In this document: positions 39,242-47,829 of the stretch, piece after piece
Layout of the letters: every line of letters starts with the position of its first letter
How positions within the stretch are numbered: the stretch's first letter is position 1
Source of the DNA: Burkholderiales bacterium
GTDB taxonomy: Bacteria; Pseudomonadota; Gammaproteobacteria; Burkholderiales; Casimicrobiaceae
Direction of reading: 5' to 3'
Length of the DNA stretch: 64,000 nt
Assembly: GCA_020851235.1 (NCBI GenBank)
Contig: JADZDD010000025.1
Location: forward strand, 186,001 to 250,000
Program-made: the position numbers and the translations under genes
Notes under the pieces: generated by a model
The model's input: the letters and a program-made list of their open reading frames with translations, nothing else
Database searches by the model: none
What the model was told of the DNA's origin: nothing

Positions 39242-41374
39242 ATGAAGCAAGTCCTCCAGCACCTCGGCACGGGCAAGACGACGGTCGCGGACGTCCCGTG
39301 CCCGTGCGCGGCGCCGGGGACGCTCGCGATCCGCACCACGGCGTCGCTCATCTCGTCGGGCACCGAGCGGATGCTGGTCGAGTTCGGGCGCGGGTCGCTC
39401 CTCGACAAGGTGCGCCAGCAGCCGGACAAGGTGGCGCAGGTGCTCGACAAGATGCGCACCGACGGCGTCGTCGCAACGCTGGAGGCGGTGCGCAGCAAGC
39501 TCGACCAGCCGTTGGCACTCGGCTACTGCAACGTGGGGCGCGTGGCGGAGATCGGGCGCGGAGTCGAGGGCTTCGCGGTGGGCGATCGGGTCGTGTCCAA
39601 CGGGAAGCATGCGGAAGTGGTCGTCGTGCCGCGCAACCTGTGCGCCAGGGTGCCCGAGGACGTGGACGACGAGAGCGCGTCGTTCACGGTGCTGGGCGCG
39701 ATCGCGCTACAGGGCGTGCGGCTCGCGCAGCCCACGCTCGGCGAGTCGGTTGCGGTGATCGGTCTCGGGCTCGTGGGGCTCCTCGCCGTGCAGATCCTGC
39801 GCGCGAACGGCTGCCGCGTGCTCGGCGTCGATCTCGATGCGTCGCGGCTCGCGCTGGCGCGGGAGGTCGGCGCCGAGGCGGTCGATCTTTCGAAGGGGCA
39901 AGACCCGGTTGCGGCGGCAATGGCGTTCTCGCGCGGGCAGGGCATCGACGCGGCGCTCATCACGGCGTCGACGTCGAGCAGCGAGCCGGTCGCCCAGGCG
40001 GCGAAGATGTGCCGCAAGCGCGGTCGCATCGTGCTCGTCGGCGTGACCGGCGTCGAACTCTCCCGCGCCGACTTCTATGAGAAGGAACTCTCGTTCCAGG
40101 TGAGCTGCTCCTACGGGCCGGGGCGCTACGACCCCGGCTACGAGGAAGGCGGCCACGACTATCCGATCGGCTTCGTGCGCTGGACCGAGCAGCGCAACTT
40201 CGAGGCGGTGCTCGACCTCATGGCGAGCGGGCGCCTGCAGGTCGCGCGGCTTCTCACCCATCGGTATGCGCTCGATCGCGCGGGGGAGGCGTACGACCTC
40301 CTGGCTTCGGGGGCGCCTTCGCTCGGGATCCTCCTCGAGTATCCGGCGGTGCCGATGTCGGCCGGTGCAGCGATGCAGGAGCGATCGGTCGCGCTGCGGG
40401 CGGCGGCTGCGCCGGGGGGGCACGCGAGTGTTGTGTTCATCGGCGCCGGCAACTACGCTGGGCGCGTGCTGATCCCGGCGTTCAAGGCGGCGGGCGCCGA
40501 GCTGCGCACGGTGGTGAGCGCGGGCGGGGCGAGCGCGGTGCATTTCGGCAACAAGTTCGGGTTCGCGAACGCCTCGTCGGACGCAGCGGCAGCGCTCGCC
40601 GATCCTGCCGTCGACACGGCCGTCATCGCCACGCGGCACGATGCTCATGCAGGCTTCGTGTTGGCGGCGATGCGGGCGGGCAAGCACGTGTTCTGCGAGA
40701 AGCCGCTGTGCCTGACGCAGGATGAACTCGCGGAGATCGAGGCCGAGGCGGCGCGGCATGCCGATCGGCTGCTGATGGTCGGGTTCAACCGTCGCTTCGC
40801 GCCGCTGGTGGTGAAGATGCGCGAGCTGCTGCGCGCGGTCGCGGAGCCGAAAAGCTTCATCGTGACGGTCAACGCGGGCGCGATCGCGCCTTCGCACTGG
40901 ACGCAGGATCCGGCGGTGGGCGGCGGGCGGATCGTCGGCGAGGCGTGCCACTTCATCGACCTGCTGCGCCACCTCGCCGGCGCGCCCATCGTCGGGTCGC
41001 ACGCCGTCGCGCTCGGCCGCCATCCGGCGCTCGCCGTGCGCGACGACAAGGCGACACTCACGCTCGAGTTCGGCGACGGCTCGGTGGGCACGATCCACTA
41101 TCTCGCGAACGGCGACCGCGGCTTCCCGAAGGAGCGCGTCGAGGTGTTCAGCTCGGGGCGCGTGCTGCAGCTCGACAACTTCCGGCGTCTCGCGGGCTGG
41201 GGGTGGAAGGGCTTCCGCTCGTCCGCGCAGTGGCGCCAGGACAAGGGGCAGGCCGCGTGCGCGAAGGCGTTCGTCGATGCCGTGCGGGGTGGCGGCGCGG
41301 CGCCGATTCCGCTGGGCGAGATCCTCGAGGTGAGTCGCGCGAGTATCGAGCTGCAGCAGCGGCTGAGGGGGTGA
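39242..41374 (+). CDS. Fused zinc-type dehydrogenase / Gfo-Idh-MocA oxidoreductase
   Basis: 710 residues with two nucleotide-binding units. Residues 1-370 resemble medium-chain dehydrogenases (GTERMLVEFGRGS, GDRVVSNGKHAEVVVVP, SVAVIGLGLVGLLAVQILRA). Residues 390-710 are a Gfo/Idh/MocA protein (VVFIGAGNYAGRVLIPAFKA, GKHVFCEKPLCLTQDELAE, MVGFNRRFAPLV). Such bi-domain proteins recur in polysaccharide loci next to WecB and heparinase-like genes, as here; the reaction is not established. It probably modifies a nucleotide sugar. ATG 39242 follows a REP-containing gap. Confidence 0.87.
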   Translation: MKQVLQHLGTGKTTVADVPCPCAAPGTLAIRTTASLISSGTERMLVEFGRGSLLDKVRQQPDKVAQVLDKMRTDGVVATLEAVRSKLDQPLALGYCNVGRVAEIGRGVEGFAVGDRVVSNGKHAEVVVVPRNLCARVPEDVDDESASFTVLGAIALQGVRLAQPTLGESVAVIGLGLVGLLAVQILRANGCRVLGVDLDASRLALAREVGAEAVDLSKGQDPVAAAMAFSRGQGIDAALITASTSSSEPVAQAAKMCRKRGRIVLVGVTGVELSRADFYEKELSFQVSCSYGPGRYDPGYEEGGHDYPIGFVRWTEQRNFEAVLDLMASGRLQVARLLTHRYALDRAGEAYDLLASGAPSLGILLEYPAVPMSAGAAMQERSVALRAAAAPGGHASVVFIGAGNYAGRVLIPAFKAAGAELRTVVSAGGASAVHFGNKFGFANASSDAAAALADPAVDTAVIATRHDAHAGFVLAAMRAGKHVFCEKPLCLTQDELAEIEAEAARHADRLLMVGFNRRFAPLVVKMRELLRAVAEPKSFIVTVNAGAIAPSHWTQDPAVGGGRIVGEACHFIDLLRHLAGAPIVGSHAVALGRHPALAVRDDKATLTLEFGDGSVGTIHYLANGDRGFPKERVEVFSSGRVLQLDNFRRLAGWGWKGFRSSAQWRQDKGQAACAKAFVDAVRGGGAAPIPLGEILEVSRASIELQQRLRG

Positions 41375-41381
41375 GGGGTTG

Positions 41382-41471
41382 GTGGGTCGGCCTTCAGGCC
41401 GACGCCGTTGCGCATGTCGGCCTGACGGCCGACCCACAACCTCACCGCTGTAGGTCGGGCTTCAGCCCGAC
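41382..41471. repeat. REP-like palindromes, three units
   Basis: Units at 41382-41406, 41414-41435 and 41448-41471. The second and third form a composite: GTCGGCCTGACGGCCGACCC, a 12-nt spacer containing CTCACCGCTG, then TAGGTCGGGCTTCAGCCCGAC. The same composite, nearly identical over about 60 nt, recurs at 42162-42224. The rest of the gap to 41617 has no gene. Confidence 0.85.
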
Positions 41472-41617
41472 ACCTTCATCCCGACACCGCTGGCCCTCCG
41501 CCACACGGGTGAATGTCGGCGAGTCCTGCCTGCGAATAGGCTGGACGAATCTCCTTGTGTCGTCGCAACGAAATCACCTACTTGCCAAATATTACCCTAC
41601 AAGGTTAATCTCCGGTT

Positions 41618-41746
41618 GAGAAGCGCTCCCACGCCGACCATCGAATCTGGGAGGACGTCTATTGTCCCGCGACGCCGGTCGGCGATGTCTACGTGAAGCT
41701 CACGGTGATCGAAGACGTGCTCGTGGTTTCGTTCAAGGAGCTGTGA
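41618..41746 (+). pseudogene. C-terminal remnant of an MqsR-like toxin
   Basis: About 42 codons ending at TGA 41744-41746, reading WEDVYCPATPVGDVYVKLTV and ending in VVSFKEL, which resembles the end of MqsR family mRNA interferases. The frame is closed upstream by a TAA, no start codon or N-terminal half is present, and the region just left is AT-richer. The antitoxin gene begins 2 nt downstream, as in intact mqsRA operons. Confidence 0.7.
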
Positions 41747-41748
41747 CG

Positions 41749-42150
41749 ATGAGATGCCCGTCCTGCGGCGGCGCCGAACTCGTGCGCGACACGCGAGTCA
41801 TGCCGTACACCTACAAGGGCGAGACGACCAGGATTCCCGATGTGACCGGCGACTACTGCCCCGCGTGTGGCGAGGTCGTGCTGAGGACGAAGGAGTCGGA
41901 GCGCGTCGGCGCGCTGATGCTGGAGTTCAATCGGAAAGTCAACGCAGCCAGGGTCGATCCGGAGTTCATCGTTCGCGTTCGCAAGAAGCTCGCGCTCGAT
42001 CAGCGCGAGGCGGGAGAGATCTTCGGTGGCGGCGCGAACGCGTTCTCGCGCTACGAGAACGGCAGGACACGGCCGCCGCTGGCGTTGGTGAAGTTGCTGA
42101 GAGTGCTCGATCGACATCCCGATCTGCTAGTGGAGGTTCAGGGGGCATAG
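41749..42150 (+). CDS. mqsA: MqsA-type antitoxin (zinc finger plus HTH)
   Basis: 133 residues from ATG 41749. The N-terminal zinc domain has two CxxC pairs (RCPSCGGAE and YCPACGEV); the C-terminal HTH has LALDQREAGEIFGGGANAFSRYENG, the classic MqsA DNA-binding helix region. Partner toxin is truncated (see 41618-41746), so this looks like an orphan antitoxin that may still act as a repressor. Confidence 0.88.
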   Translation: MRCPSCGGAELVRDTRVMPYTYKGETTRIPDVTGDYCPACGEVVLRTKESERVGALMLEFNRKVNAARVDPEFIVRVRKKLALDQREAGEIFGGGANAFSRYENGRTRPPLALVKLLRVLDRHPDLLVEVQGA

Positions 42151-42161
42151 GTTCGGAATGC

Positions 42162-42224
42162 GTGATGTCGGCCTGAAGGCCGTCCCACAATCTCACCGCT
42201 GTAGGTCGGGCTTCAGCCCGACAG
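42162..42224. repeat. Composite REP-like element (two units)
   Basis: GATGTCGGCCTGAAGGCCGT at the left, CTCACCGCTG spacer, then TAGGTCGGGCTTCAGCCCGAC. Nearly identical to the composite at 41411-41471, including the spacer. Lies between mqsA and brnT. Confidence 0.85.
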
Positions 42225-42315
42225 CCCATGGCTCCAGCGCGCCCGATACGGATCGAGATATGGCATTTTGTATGGCTCGGCGGTAGGATGACAGCATGGC
42301 CGGTGGCCATTTCGG

Positions 42316-42597
42316 GTGGATCCCGCCAAGGACCGCGCGAACGTCGTGAAGCATGGCGTCGATTTCGCTACGGCTCGATTGGCCTTCCTCGACGAGCATC
42401 GCGTGATCGCCGAAGACACTGCTCACAGCGCGCGCGAGAAGCGTTACTTCTGTTTCGGCAAAGTCGGTGGCGGTATCCTGACCGTTCGATTCACCTACCG
42501 CTCCGGCAGGATTCGCATCTTCGGCGCGGGATACTGGCGCAAGGGCAAGCAGATCTATGACCGCGAAAATCAGGTACACCGACGAGCCGATCGGTAG
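42316..42597 (+). CDS. brnT: BrnT-family ribonuclease toxin
   Basis: 93 residues from GTG 42316. Seen: DPAKDRANVVKHGVDFATAR (the BrnT N-terminal signature), RVIAEDTAHSAREKRYFCFG and ILTVRFTYRSGRIRIFGAGYW. BrnT is an RNase toxin neutralised by the BrnA antitoxin encoded downstream, and the genes overlap by 41 nt as usual for the pair. The N terminus is slightly short compared with typical BrnT (the FEW residues before DPAK are absent). Confidence 0.88.
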   Translation: MDPAKDRANVVKHGVDFATARLAFLDEHRVIAEDTAHSAREKRYFCFGKVGGGILTVRFTYRSGRIRIFGAGYWRKGKQIYDRENQVHRRADR

Positions 42598-42865
42598 TCC
42601 GCGAGTCGTCGCGGACTTCCTGCCTGCTCCCGAGGAGCTCGCCTTTCGCGAGGATGGCGTCAAGATCACGCTCGCGCTCAGCCGAAAGAGCGTCGCGTTC
42701 TTCAAGCGCGAAGCCGCGAAGCACAATACCCAGTACCAGCGCATGATCCGTCGCCTCCTCGATGCCTACGCGGACCGCTACACGCAGACGACGCGCCCGC
42801 CATCGCCCGGGCGCGTGCAGGCAGAGGGTCGTCCTCGGGGCAATCGGCGGTTGTCTCGGCCGTGA
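42557..42865 (+). CDS. brnA: BrnA-family antitoxin
   Basis: 102 residues. The C-terminal ribbon-helix-helix-like part (VKITLALSRKSVAFFKREAA, QYQRMIRRLLDAYADRY) matches BrnA antitoxins, which bind BrnT and repress the operon. After ADRY there is a proline/arginine-rich tail of about 25 residues that BrnA proteins normally lack, suggesting loss of the original stop codon. Confidence 0.85.
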   Translation: MTAKIRYTDEPIGSPRVVADFLPAPEELAFREDGVKITLALSRKSVAFFKREAAKHNTQYQRMIRRLLDAYADRYTQTTRPPSPGRVQAEGRPRGNRRLSRP

Positions 42866-42984
42866 AACGACATTCACTAGGGAAGTTCGACCGTAAGATC
42901 GCGGCTTCCGCGGAGCATCCGGAGGCGTCGCTGAAGCACATCGTGCGCGGGATCCTGCGCGCGTTCAAGGACGCGTCCGCTTGA
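42862..42984 (+). CDS. Small uncharacterised ORF overlapping brnA
   Basis: A 40-codon frame from GTG 42862 (overlapping the brnA stop as GTGA), rich in Lys/Arg/His (for example KFDRKIAASAEHPEASLKHI). No family recognised. It could be a decayed piece of an older gene, since the brnA tail just upstream also looks abnormal. Confidence 0.25.
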   Translation: MKRHSLGKFDRKIAASAEHPEASLKHIVRGILRAFKDASA

Positions 42985-43075
42985 CCAGCCGACCAGGCAA
43001 ACGCGCCGGCGTGGTGAAACGGTTGCGGTCTCACACTCGTCGCTTCGATCCGCCGGCCGAGTTCGGAGCGAGCCG

Positions 43076-44179
43076 GTGACCCCGCTGATCGACGTCGTCG
43101 CGGGGGCGCGGCCCAACTTCATGAAGATCGCGCCGATCCTGCGTGCGCTCGACGCGCGCAGGGCGCAGGGCGTGCCGCTCGCGCGGCGGCTCGTGCACAC
43201 CGGACAGCACTACGACGCGCGGATGTCGGGCGACTTCTTCGCGCAGCTCGGCATCCCCGAACCCGACGTCAACTTCGAGGTCGGGTCGGGCACGCAGGCC
43301 GAGCAGACCGGCGCGATCATGGTGCGCTACGAGGCGCTGCTCGCGGAGCGGCGCAGCGACCTCTGCCTCGTCGTTGGCGATGTCACCTCGACGATGGCCT
43401 GCGCGATCACGGCGCAGAAGACGGGCGTGCCGGTCGCGCACGTCGAGGGCGGGATCCGCTCGGGCGACTGGACGATGCCCGAGGAGATCAACCGGATGGC
43501 GACCGACGCGGTCACCAACTGGTTCTTCACGACGAGCGCGGCGGCGAACGACAACCTGCGCCGCGCAGGCGTCGGCGACGAGCGCATCTTCTTCGTCGGC
43601 AACACGATGATCGACACCTTGCTCGCGACAAGGGACAGGCTGCGAGCGCCGGCGTTCTTCGGCGAACTCGGGCTCGAGCCGGGCGGCTACTTCGTGCTGA
43701 CGCTGCACCGGCCGTCGAACGTGGACGCGAGCGGCACGTTCGCGAAGCTTCTCGGGGCGATCGGCGAAGCGACGCGCGGGATGCCGGTGATCTTCCCCGT
43801 GCACCCACGCACCGCGAAGACGCTGCGCGAGATCCCCGGGCTGCCCGCGGGGTTGCGGCTGGTCGAGCCGCAGCCCTACCTGGAGTTCAACTGGCTCGTG
43901 AAGCACGCGCGCGCGGTGATCACCGACTCGGGGGGCATCACCGAGGAGACGACCGTGATGGGCGTCCCCTGCCTCACGCTGCGCGACACGACCGAGCGGC
44001 CCGAGACGATCACGATCGGGACCAACGAGCTCATCGGCACCGATCCCGCTCGCTTGAAGCCCGCGCTCGACCGGCTCTTCGCGGGCGAATGGAAGAAGGG
44101 CGCGATCCCGGAGAAGTGGGACGGCAAGGCGGCGGAGCGGATCGTCGCGGCGCTCGAAACGCTCCTCGTCCGGCGCTGA
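43076..44179 (+). CDS. wecB: Non-hydrolysing UDP-GlcNAc 2-epimerase WecB
   Basis: Converts UDP-GlcNAc to UDP-ManNAc in the cytoplasm. 367 residues from GTG 43076. Seen: DVVAGARPNFMKIAPILRAL, HTGQHYDARMSGDFF, VVGDVTSTMACAITA, HVEGGIRSGDWTMPEEINR, VITDSGGITEETTVMGVPCLTLRDTTERPE. All are conserved in the WecB/MnaA family. With the TviB-like dehydrogenase it could supply ManNAcA, an alternative or additional uronic sugar. Coupled to the heparinase-like gene (TGATG). Confidence 0.95.
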   Translation: MTPLIDVVAGARPNFMKIAPILRALDARRAQGVPLARRLVHTGQHYDARMSGDFFAQLGIPEPDVNFEVGSGTQAEQTGAIMVRYEALLAERRSDLCLVVGDVTSTMACAITAQKTGVPVAHVEGGIRSGDWTMPEEINRMATDAVTNWFFTTSAAANDNLRRAGVGDERIFFVGNTMIDTLLATRDRLRAPAFFGELGLEPGGYFVLTLHRPSNVDASGTFAKLLGAIGEATRGMPVIFPVHPRTAKTLREIPGLPAGLRLVEPQPYLEFNWLVKHARAVITDSGGITEETTVMGVPCLTLRDTTERPETITIGTNELIGTDPARLKPALDRLFAGEWKKGAIPEKWDGKAAERIVAALETLLVRR

Positions 44180-45825
44180 TGTCCGCGGGAAAGCCGGCGC
44201 GCTACTGGCACACGGTGCGCCACCTGCGCCCGGTGCAGGTCTGGGGGCGCGTGCGGTTCCGCCTCGCACGGCCGAAGCCCGACCTTCGTCCCGCGCCCGC
44301 GCTGCGTTCGCCGTCTGCGACGTGGGTGCGCTGCGCGCGGCGCGCTTCGATGACGGGACCCGCCACATTGTCGGTGGTCGGCGCGCAGCGCACGATCGCC
44401 ACCGCGATGGATTGGAACCGCGCCGACTGGCCGAAGCTCTGGCTCTACAACGCGCACTATTGCGACGACCTCGCGGCGTCCGATGCGGACGCGCGGGCGG
44501 AGTGGCATCGGGGACTCCTCGCGCGCTGGATCGACGAGAACCCGCCGGGGCGAGGCAACGGCTGGGAGCCTTATCCGCTGTCGCTGCGGATCGTGAACTG
44601 GATCAAGTGGGCGCTCGACGGCCAGCGACTGGACGATGTGGCGCGCGGGAGCCTCGCGGTGCAGGCGCGCTTCCTGCGCAGGCGACTCGAAGTGCACCTG
44701 CTCGGCAACCACCTGTGGGCGAACGCGAAAGCACTCGCGTTCGCGGGCAGTTTCTTCGACGGCGCCGAGGCGGACGGCTGGCGTGAACGCGGCCTCGCGA
44801 TCCTGCGCCGTGAGCTGGACGAACAGGTGCTCGCCGACGGCGGACACTTCGAGCTGAGCCCGATGTACCACGCGCTGATCGTCGAGGACCTGCTCGACCT
44901 CGTGCAGCTCGCGCGCGTGTATCCCGGGCGCTTCGGCGATGAGGATGTCGCCCGCTGGCGCGAGGCGTCGACGCGGATGCTGGACTGGTTGCGCGCGGTG
45001 TCGCACCCGGACGGCGAGATCGCGTTCTTCAACGATGCAGCGATCGGCGTTGCGCCGAGCGTCGGCGCGCTGACGGACTACGCGAGAGCGCTGGGCGCGC
45101 CGGTGAACGCGGAGGCACTTCCCGCGCTGGTCGCGCTGCGGGACTCGGGCTACGTGCGGCTTGCGGCAGGAGCCGCGGTGCTGATCGTCGACGTGGCGCG
45201 CATCGGGCCGGACCACCTTCCCGGCCACGCGCACGCGGACACCTTGAGCTTCGAACTCTCGCTCGGCGGGCGTCGCGTGCTGGTGAACGGTGGGACCTCG
45301 ACCTACGAAGCCGACGCGCAGCGCCATCGCGAGCGCGGGAGCGCGATGCACAACACGCTCACCGTCGACGGAGCGGACTCGTCGGAGGTGTGGGCAAGCT
45401 TCCGCGTCGCGCGGCGGGCGAGGCCGTTCGACGTGCGGTGGGGACGTGACGACGACGCGACGCTTTGGGTCGAGGCGGCGCACGACGGTTACCGCCGGCT
45501 GCCCGGCCGGGTCGTGCACCGGCGCCGGTGGGAGCTGCAGGAAAGCGCGCTCGTCGTCGTCGACACGATCGAGGGTCGGCCGCGCCAAGCGGTGGCGCGG
45601 TTCCGGTTCGCGCCGGGGATCGCGGTGGAACGGGCGCGCGACGATGCCACGGAGGGCGAGGTGAGTGGCGCGCAGGCGCCATTACGGTGGCGCTGCGAGG
45701 GCCCAACGCGCGTCTCGATCGAGCGCGGGAGCTGGCATCCGCGCTTCGCGGCGAGCGAGGCGATCGACGTGCTGGTGGTTCCCCTGCGCGGATCGACGCT
45801 GCGCACGACGTTCGACTGGGGCTGA
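44179..45825 (+). CDS. Heparinase II/III-family protein
   Basis: 548 residues. The N-terminal half is an (alpha/alpha)-barrel type domain (WLYNAHYCDDLA, GNGWEPYPLSLRIVNWIKWA, HLLGNHLWANAKALAFAG, GHFELSPMYHALIVEDLLD). The C-terminal half carries the heparinase II/III beta-sandwich region GHAHADTLSFELSLGGRRVLVNGGTSTY. No obvious signal peptide is visible, so it may act inside the cell or need another route. In polysaccharide loci such proteins are thought to cleave or edit uronate-containing polymers, matching the predicted HexNAcA here. Activity is inferred. Confidence 0.86.
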   Translation: MSAGKPARYWHTVRHLRPVQVWGRVRFRLARPKPDLRPAPALRSPSATWVRCARRASMTGPATLSVVGAQRTIATAMDWNRADWPKLWLYNAHYCDDLAASDADARAEWHRGLLARWIDENPPGRGNGWEPYPLSLRIVNWIKWALDGQRLDDVARGSLAVQARFLRRRLEVHLLGNHLWANAKALAFAGSFFDGAEADGWRERGLAILRRELDEQVLADGGHFELSPMYHALIVEDLLDLVQLARVYPGRFGDEDVARWREASTRMLDWLRAVSHPDGEIAFFNDAAIGVAPSVGALTDYARALGAPVNAEALPALVALRDSGYVRLAAGAAVLIVDVARIGPDHLPGHAHADTLSFELSLGGRRVLVNGGTSTYEADAQRHRERGSAMHNTLTVDGADSSEVWASFRVARRARPFDVRWGRDDDATLWVEAAHDGYRRLPGRVVHRRRWELQESALVVVDTIEGRPRQAVARFRFAPGIAVERARDDATEGEVSGAQAPLRWRCEGPTRVSIERGSWHPRFAASEAIDVLVVPLRGSTLRTTFDWG

Positions 45826-45833
45826 TCGGCGCG

Positions 45834-47054
45834 ATGCGCATCCTCTTCCTCTCCGACAATTTCCCGCCTGAGAGCAACGCGCCGGCGACGCGGCTCCACG
45901 AACACGCGGTGCGCTGGGTGCGTGCGGGGCACGAGGTGACCGTCATCACCTGCGCGCCCAACTTTCCCGAAGGCAAGCTCTACGCGGGCTACCGCAACGC
46001 GTGGCGCCAGGTCGAGACGGTGGACGGCATCCGCGTGGTGCGGGTGAAGACCTACATCACGGCGAACGAGGGCTTCCTGCGGCGCACGCTCGACTACATG
46101 AGCTTCATGGTCATGGCGTTCGTGATGGGGCTCTTCGAGCGCAGGCCGAACGTGGTGGTGGCGACCTCGCCGCAGTTCTTCTGCGCGATTGCAGGTTGGG
46201 CGCTGTCGGTCGCGAAGTGGCGGCCGTTCGTGTTCGAGCTGCGCGACCTGTGGCCGGCGTCGATCGTGGCGGTGGGGGCGATGGGTCGGAGTCCCGCGAT
46301 CCGCCTGCTCGAGCGCATCGAGCTCTTCCTCTACCGGCGGGCGGCGGCGGTGATCTCGGTGACCGAGTCGTTTCGCGAGGATCTCGTCGCGCGAGGCATC
46401 GACCGCGAGAAGATCCACGTCGTCATCAACGGCGTGGATCTCGACCGCTACGAGCCCCAGCCGCGCGATGCCGGGTTGGAGCGCGAGTTCGCGCTGGAGG
46501 GGAAGTTCGTCGCGGGCTACATGGGCACGCACGGGCTGGCGCACGCGCTGCCCAAGGTGCTGGAGGCGGCGGAGCGTTTGCGGGGGCGCGAGAACATCGT
46601 GTTCTTCTTCGCCGGATCGGGCGCGCAGCGCGGGACGGTGGAGCGAATCGTCGCCGAGCGCGGCCTTGCGAACGTGCGGCTCATTCCGCGCCAGCCGAAG
46701 GCGCGGATGCCGGCGCTGTGGAGCGCGTGCGACGTCGCGATCGTGCCGCTGCGCGACAACCCGGTCTTCACAACGGTGATTCCGTCGAAGATCTTCGAGT
46801 CGATGGGGATGGGCGTGCCGATCCTCATGAGCCTGCCCGAGGGCGAGGCCACGCGGATCGTCCGCGAGACCGGCGCCGGCGTTTGCGTGCCGCCCGAAGA
46901 TCCCGCGGCGATGGCCGCCGCGATCGTCGAGTTGGCCGAACATCCAGACCGAGTCGCTGCGTTGCGCGCAGCGGCTCGTGCGGCCGCCCCGCAGTTCTCG
47001 CGCGATCGGCTGGCGATGAGGATGGCGGACATCCTCGCGCGTATCGGACGATGA
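45834..47054 (+). CDS. Glycosyltransferase, GT4 family, WbuB-like
   Basis: 406 residues from ATG 45834. Seen: RILFLSDNFPPESNAPATRL, ITCAPNFPEGKLYAGYRN, FELRDLWPASIVAVGAM, INGVDLDRYEPQP, YMGTHGLAHALPKVLEAAE and VIPSKIFESMGMGVPILM. This is the WbuB-like branch, whose known members transfer amino-deoxy sugars such as L-fucosamine. Coupled to the following gene by an ATGA overlap. Confidence 0.87.
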   Translation: MRILFLSDNFPPESNAPATRLHEHAVRWVRAGHEVTVITCAPNFPEGKLYAGYRNAWRQVETVDGIRVVRVKTYITANEGFLRRTLDYMSFMVMAFVMGLFERRPNVVVATSPQFFCAIAGWALSVAKWRPFVFELRDLWPASIVAVGAMGRSPAIRLLERIELFLYRRAAAVISVTESFREDLVARGIDREKIHVVINGVDLDRYEPQPRDAGLEREFALEGKFVAGYMGTHGLAHALPKVLEAAERLRGRENIVFFFAGSGAQRGTVERIVAERGLANVRLIPRQPKARMPALWSACDVAIVPLRDNPVFTTVIPSKIFESMGMGVPILMSLPEGEATRIVRETGAGVCVPPEDPAAMAAAIVELAEHPDRVAALRAAARAAAPQFSRDRLAMRMADILARIGR

Positions 47055-47701
47055 TGCCCCGACTGCGTTGCGTCCTGCTGACGTTGCTCGTGTGCGCCCT
47101 CGTCGTCATGAGCGCCGCCGCAATCGTTGCCGCACGCGCGGGGCATTGGCTGGAAGCGCCCGGGCAGAGCCCGACGCGGGCCGATGCGATCGCGGTCCTG
47201 GGCGGCGACGACGACGGAGAGCGCGCCGCGCGCGCGGCGGAACTCTACCGCGAGGGGATCGCCCCCAGGCTCGTCCTGACCGGCCTGCAGCAAGGTGTCG
47301 CGGCGATACCGGCGTGGCTCAACTGGCGCGCGGACCAACTCGAAGCCAGCGGGGTCCCGCGCTCGGCGCTACGCTTCGAGCTGGAGGCACGTAGCAGCTA
47401 CACCGAGGCGGTCGAGCTCCTCGCGCTCATGCGCAAGGAGCGCTGGCACACGCTCGTCGTGGTGAGTGATCCGCCGCACATGCGGCGCTTGTCGTGGATG
47501 TACGCCGACGTCTTCGCGGGCTCAGGCGTCGAGTACGTGCTCGTCGCATCTCGCCCCGACTGGTGGCGGGCGGACGGCTGGTGGCGGGACGAGAAGTCCG
47601 GGCAGTTCGTGATCCAGGAGCTCATCAAGCTCGGTTACTACACGGCGCGCAAGTGGACCGGCAACGCGCGGCCGTCGGCAGAGGTCGTACCGGCGCGGTA
47701 A
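47051..47701 (+). CDS. YdcF/ElyC-like DUF218 membrane-anchored protein
   Basis: 216 residues with an N-terminal transmembrane anchor (LLTLLVCALVVMSAAAIVAA) and a DUF218 domain: AIAVLGGDDDGERAARAAEL, IAPRLVLTG, RSSYTEAVELL and VVVSDPPHMRRLSWMY. DUF218 proteins such as ElyC/SanA influence cell-envelope carbon flow; exact chemistry is unknown. It closes the first polysaccharide block. Confidence 0.85.
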   Translation: MMPRLRCVLLTLLVCALVVMSAAAIVAARAGHWLEAPGQSPTRADAIAVLGGDDDGERAARAAELYREGIAPRLVLTGLQQGVAAIPAWLNWRADQLEASGVPRSALRFELEARSSYTEAVELLALMRKERWHTLVVVSDPPHMRRLSWMYADVFAGSGVEYVLVASRPDWWRADGWWRDEKSGQFVIQELIKLGYYTARKWTGNARPSAEVVPAR

Positions 47702-47829
47702 CGGCGTGCCCACCGCGCACGTGAGCCACTCGCGGTTGCGGTTTGGATCGCTTGTCGAGCTCGGGCCCTCGCTGCACCACGGGTCGCTGCGAAGCGGATC
47801 TTCCTACCAGGTGCGGGATGGCAGAACCG

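Noticed and set aside
39076-42224. CRISPR array from repeated palindromes
   Set aside because: Units are unevenly spaced, differ in sequence, have no constant-length spacers and no cas genes are present; they fit REP-like elements.
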